Below are positions 44,563-56,500 of a stretch of DNA of 64,000 bases, in pieces. The first letter of the stretch is position 1. Every line of letters starts with the position of its first letter. Source of the stretch: Ophioderma brevispina. Lineage: Eukaryota > Echinodermata > Ophiuroidea > Amphilepidida > Ophiodermatidae. Made by a program: the position numbers and the translations under genes. The stretch lies in assembly GCA_023653785.1 (NCBI GenBank), contig JAMKCH010014126.1, forward strand, positions 1 to 64,000, read 5' to 3'. The notes beneath the pieces were generated by a model. It did no database searches. It saw only the letters and a program-made list of their open reading frames with translations, and had not been told where the DNA came from.

Positions 44563-47500
44563 GTAAGTTTGCCAAGATATTGTGCAATAAATAAATTTTT
44601 GCCAAAGTTGTATTTTTTTGGCATTATTGTATTGGAAATTGCTGTAGTAAAGTACACTGCAAGTGGCAAAACTGAAGAGAACACACTTTTTATATATATG
44701 GGCGATTTTTGTACAAAAATGTCGGGATCCCAACATTTATGACGTCATGCGGGGAAAATGGCAGCTTTAAGCTAAACATTATCGAGCTTTATTGTCCATT
44801 TTCACGAAAAACGCTCCAATTGATGATACGACACAACACGAGCAATTTAGTAATCGCAATTGGGCATTTCAAATGTTGGAAAAAACCGACATAGATTTCC
44901 CAATATAACATTAATCATGTTATAGTCTGATTTTTTATTCCTGTCAGTAATACGATGCTTTAACCCATTTTACATGAACTTTTTTGTATCGAATATGTAA
45001 GGCTTCATACCAGATTCAATTTAATAGATTGTCGTAAGTCTGAGACACATTATCGATTCCTTTGTTTGGTGTCAATGAAAGAACGGATAAAATGTCAGGA
45101 ACGTCGAGGCTGGGTGAAGAGGAGGATTAAGCCACGTAATATTGTAGCTTGTTATGAGTTACCAAAGCGCTAAAATACTTAATGATTGGACCAAGCTGTC
45201 AAATATTTTTTTCTGGAACAAGACGAATAAATGTAAACGTATCACATTTTCTAATATTCCTTAGTGACGTAAAAGAACTTTGGTGGGTAATAATTACTTA
45301 CTCGTATCATTTTCTTATGTTGAATGCTGCATGTGTTTGGAATTTATTCAGTAATATTTTCTTCTAGAGAAAAGGGGCATTTTTTAATTATGGCCTTAAT
45401 CTTATTCAGGTATCGTGGCATCAAATTTCTCATTGTACGATTTGGTAAAGCATACAACCTTCAGAACGAATGGATCGTCGACGCGCCCCAAAAACTTTTA
45501 ATGAATTGTGATTTGGTGTGTTCGGACAGGAATAAAAAATCCTATTAGTGATGTTGCTGCTCCCGTCGTACGGTAACTCATACATAGGCTTCTTTGAGTC
45601 GCAGCAGCTACTTGAAAAGAAGCCTATTGTATGATTACCGGTACGACGGGCGCCGCAACATCGCTATTATAATGGTAGTTAGCGGTGCTGCGCTCCCGTG
45701 TACGGTAACTCATATAGGCTTCTTTTCAAGTTAAGCTGCTGCGCTCAAAAGAACCCTATTGTATGAGACCGTACGACGGGAGGCCGCAACAGCGCTAGTT
45801 TGAAGTCAATCGCTGTATTTACAATACCGACTAAATAGGTGTAATGCCAAGTTAAGTGCATCAGTCCGTTCCGATTTGGATGGCCGCGAGTATATTTCGT
45901 TTAGTCCCCGCTAATTTTAAACTTTAGCCTAACACATTATATCTTTTCTATCCTAAATCTGAACCCTAACCCGAACCCCTAGGCCACTCTCATAGAAAAG
46001 GGGTTTCATTTGATATGTCGACTCTCTCGTTGCACCTTTAAAATACAATTCGTGCAAGTGCTTGTTTAGGTATAGCAGCCAAAATAGAATGAATGCTGCC
46101 TTCACCCAACACTATTGCAACAGATCATCAACAGAATTGTATTGAGAATACCTTTAAAAACAAACATATCAACAGTCTACTAACAGCTCAAGGAGTGGAA
46201 CATAGATTTTTAAGGGGTAAGGTTTCTACAGGGTCAAAATATGAAAAGTATCAAACGCATCAAAAAGTAGGCCAACGTGTTCGTTACATTTCCAGGATTA
46301 AAAAAAATGTATAGTTTGCCATATCTGCCGGTTGTAGTTCAAAGTTAGTCTCAAAATAGGTTTCAAGGTCACAATGGGGGTAAATTTTCAGATATATCCG
46401 TTCGTTATCAAAAATGGTGTCAAATTGTTCGTCTAATGGTACAGAACCCTAAAATATTAATGGTTGAACATCTATATGATCGTCGTTGCATAATTGGAAT
46501 TGGAACGCAAAATGTGACCGGGGCTATACAGAGGTCTATGGGAGGTCACTAGCAATACTCTATAAGTTCTATATAGAAAGTAAACAAAGAATCTATTTAC
46601 ATTTACTGATCTAGTGGCCAAAATTTAAACAGTTTAAACCAGTCCGTCAAAATCGGACCCATTCTATGAATTTTACCCCGGATGACTGAAATGTTATGAG
46701 CCTTTGTACTAAACTCTAAACGCGTCTCGTAGATAGGCAAAACTATAACCTTTTTTTAACCTTAGGAATAGCCCAATCAATTGGCTACATCACTTAAATC
46801 CATTCGAACAATTCTAATTTGTTACACCTGTACCAACGTGCCCATTATTCTACAGTTCCACTAGGTTGATTTTGGTAGACTTTTAATAATTATTTTGGAC
46901 TATTTCAGAGGTATATAACACCCACAAAATGTTTTGTTGCAATTGTGTTGGGTCAAATCATACAATTATGGACTAGTACCTAATCGATCTTGTCACTTGT
47001 TAAGTGTGGCAGTATGATTTGAGTTTCCTAAGGAGTACACGCAAGCCAACTTTAATAGATGAGCAGTGCATCGTTTGCGATTTTAGCGTCGAACTATTTC
47101 CTCTGCGTTTACGCGATTTTGTTAAAGCGTTCGTAAAATCGTAGATAGAAATTGATGTTGCTAGCACTTGTCTAAGAACGCGCCTGATTAATTACGCGTC
47201 TAACCTTTCACGCAACCCATTTTTTTGTTTTCTGCAGTGACATGATAGGCCGTAAAATAACGCGAGACGCAGCGTCGTAGGAAGACGGAAATTTCCCATC
47301 TAAACATGTCTTTTTTGACGATTTCAGGAAGAGAAACTATACGGTAACACCATTTTTTATTTCGGTTTATTTACAATTTATGCAACTGAGACCTAAACAT
47401 ATGTGGAAAATCAGAGAAAACGATTCGCCCAATTGTTATCTTTTTTGGGCACTTAAGTATCGGTGCATCACATTTGCCCATAGAGGTTGCGTGGTAAATA

Positions 47501-50500
47501 ATGTAAAAATTTGAGCAAAAATGTACTTTTTGAACGTCTTTTTTAACAAAAAAGAATACAGTAAGCCATATTTTTTATTTCAGATTTGTTATCAGCACAA
47601 ATGAATGTACTATATATCAAATTTTAAAGAAATTCTTCGGCCTATTTGTAAATCATGATGCCAACACGGTAACACCTTAAGGGTGCTTGTTTAAGTCCAG
47701 CTTCGAAAATACAGGGTGCTTTTTGTGAATACTTGGTCACGGATGATATCCCTGGTCAATGAGAAGTTCTAACCACAAAAAAATAAATAAATAAAAAATA
47801 AAAAAAATTGAGGACCAAAGGAAAGCGAACGAAATGCTGAGCTATTAGTCATTATTTGATTTCATATCGAACATCTCCATTCCAATCCATAATACTGAAA
47901 ACGGGTTGTATTTTTTACATCTTTCGCTTAAAGCCACAATCAGCCATTTATTTCAAATTGGTATATATCTGATCTAGCTATTAATTGAGAACGTAGCATC
48001 ATGCTAATAAAATTCTTTGTTTGAACAGGGCACATTTTAAAAAACTAGTGCGAATTTTCAATGCTAAACAATAGAAATTAAAAACGTAACATTTAAATAT
48101 GTTGACAAAGTGAAGGCAAATGTGTCTGTTAAAGGTGTTTGATCGCTGAAATCGCTGAACTATTTCACAATCTAAAATATTCATCTTTTTAAACTCATAT
48201 TCATACTATAGTCTCAAATTTATTTATTTTTCTCAGAATTATATGTAGACGATAGATTTATCAATTTAACTATCAACGTCTTTGTTGAGCTTGGCATGTT
48301 TGTGGTTATAATATTTCTTAATCTCTCTATTTTGATATTGTTTTCTACATAGTCACAATATCTAACTGCCCGCCATCAAACTTAAACTTCGCTTCCGGAG
48401 GTGCAACATCGGCCACTGTGAACTTCGTTCCACCTCCAACAGCATCTTCTGATCTCGGAAATGTTCCACCGTTTGCGCTGGAAGTTGCCATAGTTAGTAA
48501 TGCTCAAGGCATTCAAAGCGTATTTACCAACGGAGGATCGTATACCGTCGCTGGATCGCCGTACACTTTGTCCTACACCTGGTGTGATATTATTCCTCAA
48601 GGTTGTCAATCTTGCGAGTTTCAATTTACAGTTACATCTGGTTCTGGTAAGAATAAAACATGGTCTCTTTGGCCCAGAGTGAACTCTTTTTCCATAGGAA
48701 TGATATTATTTTACATGTAGCAAAATAGATGGTATGAACAGTATGGGTTTTGGGCCAAATCTACTGCGGGAAGGGGAAAGAATTCATATGGGACAATAAA
48801 AAATAGCAAAAAACAAAGAAATACTCTCATGAGAAATTATTGCCATAAATGAAGGGTAGCAATTAATCCTTGCTGTCAATAGGATGAAGAATATTATGCA
48901 AGTTTCGTGGATGTAGACTGTGGGGCGTAGATCAAATAACCGACTGTAAAACAAATTCCGTAGTCTACATCAGGGCTGTTATATAGGGAGAAGTGAATCC
49001 GAGCGGTCAAATATAGAGATTTTCCCGCCAGAAAGTAGGAGACTTGGTAGAGAGACTCAGTTCACACATAGTATATTAAGTAGTCCTTTTCATTTAATGC
49101 ATGAATTTCGCCATAAGTACAAGTAATCGTCCCATTATTGATTCCAGTTCAGAGTTATGATTAAATAAATTATCCGTTCTCAATGAATTTACAAATCAAA
49201 CTGACGTTTGAATTTTCTTGTAAGCATTATAATCTCGCGATCCTCCAATCAGATTGCGATCATACATTGAATTCAAAACATAATATCTTCTCACGTTGGC
49301 AACTGACCTGATCTGACCAGAGATGACGCTATGCCGTATTGCTGTACGCAATCAGGCGGGCCGGCAGTGCTGCCTACACTGTTAAAAATTTCCGTAATTA
49401 AGAAAACAGATTTTCCGTAAATTTACGGAAAATCTGTTTTACAAAAACAATAATAATAAAAAAACAAAAAACATAAAAAATGTTAATTTACGGAAATATT
49501 TCAAAAATTTCTGGCAGCAATATTTCCGGACTTTTTTTGTTGGTTCCGTAATTTTAAATTACGGAAAAATTCTGTTAAAATACACATTTTTTCCATAACA
49601 TGAGACAAATTTCTGTAAAATTACTGTCAAATTTCCGTTAATTGACAGAAATTTCTGTAAATTTACCCTAAAAATGACTGGAAATACTGCTGCCAGAAAT
49701 TACCGTAAATTTACGGAAACTTTTTTAACAGTGTATATCTAAATCCCAAATCTAGCTATTCAGAGTTAAAATAGCCTTTGGATTAAATTTATACGGGAAA
49801 ATGTATTCCAAGGAATTAACATATCACGACAAAGGCAATGAGTGTAAAACCAGGTGTAAATTCATAATAAATTATTAAAATCATATGACCATCAGTTCCG
49901 GCAAATATAAATAGCTCATTTCCTTGAAAATGAATAAAATGTCACCTCAACCTCACCTAAAACACTCCAGATTCCTTTTCATCTGTGAGTGCAGGGCCAT
50001 TGTTATATTGCCGCGCAGTTCAAAAGATTCAGGTGTTATCACCTAAACGATTCAGGTTGAGTAATTTTATCATGACGCAGCACACAAAATACCTGCCTCG
50101 GTCGCAAATAAATAATAACTTTACATGATAATGTAGGCCGTTGACCTTAGTTCTCTTCTGAAAACGAATTGAATTGAATGGAAATTGAGTTAAGCAATAG
50201 GTTACGGATTTGTGTTCTGCACAAAGTTTTCAGGTCAAAGCTTGCCCAGGAACTTTTCATCGTCATTCTCCTTTTCGAATAAATAAGAAAAAATAGGTCA
50301 AAGTTAATTGAACACACACTATAGAAGCTCAAGATTTATTTAATTGTGATCGAGGATGGGTATTTTTTTGCATACGTCATGAAAACAATACTTAATCTGA
50401 ACCGGGGAGGTCATAACATCTGAAATCCTTTCAACTGCGTGACACTATAACAATGACCTGCACTCCAAGATGAAAAGGAATTTGAAGTGTTTTTCTCCTC

Positions 50501-53500
50501 CACATACCGGGCTGATTGTTGAATATCTTTAGCTCCATGGTTCGCTGAATACTATGTGTATCCGTTAGTCACTGAGCTTGCTCAGAACAACACTTTAGCT
50601 TTTAAACTTTTTTTAGACTCGAGTCGAGTCTCGCGTCTTAAAATGTCGAGTCGAGTTAGAGTCGAGTCGAACTATTGGACTCCAATCATTACAAATCTGC
50701 AGGATATAGCATGATGAAAAGTTATCGATACTAAAATCATATTATATAATGGAGTAAAATGCGTTTTTATACAACCTGAAAACAAAACATGCATTTTCCC
50801 AGCGAAGTAGAGACACTCTTAAGTTTTACTCAATCTATCGGCACTCCTAAAAGGACCAATTGTATAGGCGATGTGACCTGTAACTTTGCCAGACACCAAC
50901 AGAACTGGCAGACAATCAGAATTTAGAGCTCAGGCTTTTTGTAACTCTTATAAGTGATGAATTTAATTAATTAATTAAAATTCCTAACCAGGACCCATGC
51001 TAGGCAATTTCCTGGGCCTCGCACACCAGGGAATTTAGCAGTAATAATTCGCATGCTGCTAAACACACCAGCTGATATCAGGTTACAGTTTCATGAAAAA
51101 CGGCCTCGAGGGCGAGACATTATGGCTAGAAATCTAGAGCACGCTACGGTCAGAATTGTTATGTTTCGCTAGCTTTCGGCAATGGTTCAACTTCCCTGCG
51201 CTAAAACAATGGAACCGCTGAAGCGAATCTGGGCTAGAAGTAGCCCAAAGTCCGGGTTAGGTGTTACAGTTTGTTATTAAATTAGTCATTTCCATAAAAA
51301 TGACACGTTATTAATGTTCCTTCAATTGAATGATCAATTGTCAGTGTGTGTGTCGTTCCACAAACTTTGGTTATTAGAATGAAAAATATTTGATTCTTTT
51401 TTTTTTTTCATTTTAGCTTCTCCTCAGGTGACTTGTAACCCTTCTTCGGTCGCGACATCCACTTCAGGCTCAGTTACCTACCACACCCAACAAACCTTTT
51501 CAACTGGCTAATTTTCCCAACAACAACAACGTCCAAATCACTTATTCGAACACCAATCCGACTGCTGGCCAGAACAATCAGTTCCTTGTTACACTTCCAT
51601 TTACGCAACAGAATCATGTCGTGCAGACATTTCCAGTTGGAACAAATACCGTAACCGTCACTGCATCAGATGGCACGCTCACAGCAACTTGTTCATTTAC
51701 TTACGTCCGCACAGGTACACAGTTACGACTTACGAGACTAGAAAACCGGGCGTATGCAGATGTAGATGCGGTGATACAGTGAGAGCGCCCATACCCAGCT
51801 GCTATGTGACCGATATCGATCGAGTGAACTTTGAACTTATGCGGTCACATTTCTGAACACTGCTGGGCATGGGCGCTCTCACTGCACCGCATCTGCATAC
51901 ACCCGGTTTTCTAAACCTCGTAAGTGAGCGAACGAGCAAGCGAGTGCTTGAGTGAACACTAAAAAGTCATTTAGTTGCTATGTGAAATATTATGGGTTGA
52001 ATGTGAGTCTGAAAATGTGATCTTGAAATCTTCTCTGTACTACCGCCCTCCCTACCGCCCTACTAACAGCCTCTAACAGCACTAAAGTGCTTCCTGCTTC
52101 TTATCTAAAATTGATCTCAACAGTTCCAGAAATTGTTTTTCCAAGGCTATGTAACTAATTTGAGTAAGTTTTGGGACGTAATTCTATTTTTGCTATCCTT
52201 ACCCGATAATGTCGTATTTCCAATACTATGGAACACGTAACGTTTTTCGGAAGTAGTCCAATCTTAGAGATTGTTGAATAAGATTACTGTATATGGAACC
52301 ATGTGCGTAAACCAAAGTTAGAATACATCCGCTACCACGAGGTCGTCAGTCCGGCTGGGCAGAGGCCGTCGACTCCTATCGCCGGAAACCATTCAATTAG
52401 GACACATTATATAGAGCCTCGTAGGGCAAGAAATTCGGTGGTCCAAAATATCGTGTATCGGATTAGCGGAAATGTTAATGTACTATTATATCTTCTCATA
52501 TCTTTGTATTATTTGTTAATATATGTCGTCGTTCTATAGAGATTATGACGAAATATCCTTATGTAATATATACGTGGCTATTCTTAAATATAACTCATAT
52601 TGCATACTTGGAGTTGGCTCTTTGAGCAATTCTAAATGTACGACGTTCTTCGTGCATTTTAATATACTGTTTTTATGTAAAAATTATTATCTCATATAAA
52701 TACTATTCCACACTACTTTAGTCTCTCGAATAAAAAATATTGCATTCTCGGCTAACTTAAACAGTCTTCTTATCTAGAATTCTAGATAAACGAAGGAGAG
52801 GTCACGATGCCGCTTTCACAAATTTGGCAAGTATTGTGACTCGATATACTCGGCTAATTTATTGTATTCCCTGTAGTGATACGGGTAGTCACTCGCATAG
52901 GTCAAGTAACACACCCGAGTGAGTCAAATGACTCATTTAATGAAGCAAATCAGTCTTATGATTCATTTATATCGATAAATGAGTCTGTTGACTCATTTAG
53001 GTGTGTTATTTGACATATGCAACAGTGGGTCAATACAGGGATAAACAGATACTCATGTAAGTGAGTCATTTGACCCAGAAAAAATTTACCCATTTATTAG
53101 CATGTTCTAATAGTGAACAGTTTAAAGGTGGGGAGCGATGTGACATGCAATCGGCATGTTCTAAATGGAGACCACTTTGGTATGCACCAAAAGAACTGGC
53201 GGACAATCAGAATTTAGATCCCAGGCTTTTCAAACTCCACTTAAAGACTAATGAGAAATTCACAATGTGCAGTTACTCTGCAAGGCCAAACCAGTGTTGT
53301 CATAAAAAACATTTACTGCACCCACTTTGTCTGCTCCAGTCGAAATTCAGCAGCCTTGACGGAATAAAGTGCACTTGATACTGTACTTTAATTTCCGTCA
53401 AGGCTGCTGAATTCAACTGGGAGCAGACAAAGTGGGGTCACAAATGTACCACCCGCCGAACTCATAGAGATTCAGACCCAATCGGACCAAAATCGTCTAA

Positions 53501-56500
53501 AAACGCTTTGCGTTTACACATTAAGAATGTTCTCAATGGAATGATCAAGTGTCCGTTTGTATCGTTCCACGACTCTTGGTTACTAAAATGAAACGTGGAC
53601 CTAAATTGACATGGTGATTCTTTGTTTTTTCATTTCACCACACATGGTGACTTGTACGCCTTCTTCGGGCGCGACATCCGGTTCAGTTCAGTTACCTCCA
53701 ACACCCCAACCACCCTTTACAACGGGCTAATTTTCCCAACAACAACACGTCCAAATCACTAATTCGAACCCAATCGACTGCTGGCCAACACAATCAGTTC
53801 CTGTTACACTTCCATTTACGCAACAGAATCATGTCGTGCAGACGTTTCCAGCTGGAACAAATACCGTACCCGTCACGCATCAGATGGCACACTCGCAGCA
53901 ATTGGTTCATTTACCTACGTCCGCACAGGTACACCGTGAGCGAGCGAGCAAACGAGTTAGTGATTGAGTGAGTTAATGAGTGCACTGAATGGCAGTGCGA
54001 GGGAAATATTCCAACGCGTATTTATTGTACACCTCTGTACACACATCAAACTATACAGCTAGTGGACATCCAAAAAAGTCACTTGGGTGCCCTGTATTGA
54101 CACTGTTAGATGTATCGCACAATTTATACGATCAGCATATAAAATCGTCCTTCGAAAAAAATTTGACTGAACGGCAGACTTGCATCCAATCAGGACTCGT
54201 GACATATGACGTGTCCACACTCTAAAAAATTGCCAACGCTTTACCGCTTAAATTACAATAAACTTTAATTTAACGGTTAATATAACGTAAAGAAGCCACA
54301 TTGGCCGTACATGACTTGTATATAATAGTTGATATTTACATTTACGAAATGGACCTGGTATTTTGACTACCCCGGAAATTCTATTGCCAACATTTTGCCG
54401 TAAAATGAACTGCCCTTTAAATTTCTACGATGCCCCGCATATAAAATCGTCTACCAAATATATTCGAATTTATGTCTGACGCAGACTTTGTGGTAAGTCG
54501 AATAGGACTTGTGACTCGAGAAAAAGGATATCACTCAACTGGACTAAATTGTCCCATTGAAATTGTATAGTGACTCGAATGACTCAACTCAACCTAAAAA
54601 ATAACCCCTATGACTTTAATTTGAATAGTTTTACATTACATCGGCTGAACATATTTAAAATCTACTAACCAAAACAACAAATACATTTTACAATACCAGG
54701 GAAGATAATTCTAATTCGATTTGCGGAAGAATACTATACCCATAAAATATATCCTTCTAACACATTCGACTCTTCCTGTTGGTGTGGTATTGATTTCATG
54801 AAAAATTATTTATGGAACATGGTTAACGGAGTGCGAGTCCTAGGGACAACCCCCCTTGTCCACAACAACGGAAGTATGAAGACCTTGTCCACGCAATTAC
54901 CAAAACATATAGGCTGGTATTCTGAAGGGAGACGAACTTTAGACCGGGGTTTACACCATGGTTAGTCCTATAAGAGTGACCTTTTTTCCTTTCAAATCCT
55001 GTGAAAGTTAAATGTAACTGTTGAGAAAATTCCTTATGAATGGGCCGGAATGGCCCATCCATAAGAATTTTCTCACCTGTTACAGTACATTATAGAGTCT
55101 GTTGGAAGAAAAAAGATCCCCTCTTTAGGACTAACCCTGGTTTAAACCCAGGAACTAAATTTAGTCTCCCTTTCAGAATACCACCACTATGTGTGAAGTT
55201 ACTGCACTTACTTTACATCAAATCAGTTGGACCATACTTTGCCCTACAAGCCAAAATGTGCATTTACATTTTGAGGACCAACGGCAACAGTTATTTTCTC
55301 ACAAGCTACATCTGCAGCGGCACACAACAAAAACCTGTTTTCCGGAACCCATCGTACACCAGCAATCCAGCCGGGGCGTCTTTTGCTGCTCCTGGTTGGA
55401 AATCAGGTAACGGCACTTTCCCTGTATCTACACAGCTATCACCTATACTATTACTGCAATAGTGACCGACTCCGCTAATGCTTTTCAGCAGTGCACCTTC
55501 ACATTTCGCTAAATCCAGGTAGGTATAGACGAAATTGGAGAAATTTTATTTGCAAGAAAACTTGAAAGGGTCTTTGATAAATTGGGAAAAATTAAAATGG
55601 CTTTAGTCAATTGGGCTATTGTAGTTTTCACAAAATACCTTACACAAAAAATGGAAATAGGCCAAACCAATATAAAGAAATCTGAATCGGCAATAATACA
55701 TATCAAAGGTAATACCTAATAGGGAGAGTAAAAACGTGTTCTTTACTATGTTAGATACTAGCAGGATTAAAATATTCATGCAACGTTTCAATTTTATAGC
55801 TTAATCATTTGCCATTTAAAGAAATCTTTTTTCTGCAACATTATTGCTTGCGTTTCAAAGAGATTTGCATACAATATCGTTCTGATGATCAATAAGCAAG
55901 GACCAGATTCATTCAATGATTTGGAAATAAAAGCTTTAAAACCAGACCCGACATTTGATCTGTTTTAGGAATTTTTCGAAGTTTTACTCTCCTAGATGAA
56001 CTCCCTTACTAAAATGAGTGTAGCCCATGATTTCGAATCAAGACGTAGAACAACAGCTGACGTATAAACAAGAGCATTGTTAGTAAAGGCATTTGTCTTG
56101 AAAATATCAAAATCACAACTTTTTAATATTTGACCTCAGTTTTAATATCAGGTTGTCATTCCTTACTTTGCCCAGTTTGGACAATTTAACCAACGGTAAC
56201 TTGTCCACAACCGGTTACCTCTACGGTACCCTGCGGAACTGCTAACACCAAGTCCACTTAGTCCGGCAGTGGCAACAGATAACTGTGGAGCAGCAAGCGC
56301 TGTCTTCAGCACTAGTGGTACATCGATTTCATTTCATGTGGGGAACTTCTTGTTGGCAACATTCACTACAGGTGTTACACCGTTGACTGCAACGGCAACC
56401 GTACCAATGGAGAACTCTACTGCACGGTCTCGGTTACTGTTAATCAAGGTGAGCTCCGGTCATGTTCCTAGTAAGCTATCTTGCAAAGTTTAGCGTGCCT

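Larger units (their letters stand above)
50880..51960. repeat. segmental duplication, left copy (carries exon 3)
   Basis: Matching blocks in this interval and at about 53165-53965 include AGAACTGGC.GACAATCAGA, ATGATCAA.TGTC, the whole HYR exon and GAGCGA.CGAGCAA.CGAG after its donor. Order and orientation are the same, so a segment of about 0.8-1 kb was duplicated in direct orientation with its intronic flanks. The left copy additionally has the hairpin at 51723-51925. Confidence 0.8.
53165..53965. repeat. segmental duplication, right copy
   Basis: Counterpart of 50880-51960. It contains its own insertion, the hairpin at 53320-53438, that the left copy lacks, so each copy gained a different hairpin element after the duplication. 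Confidence 0.8.

Noticed and set aside
45955..45995. Telomere-like CCCTAACCC sequence
   Set aside because: Only one or two imperfect units; not an array.
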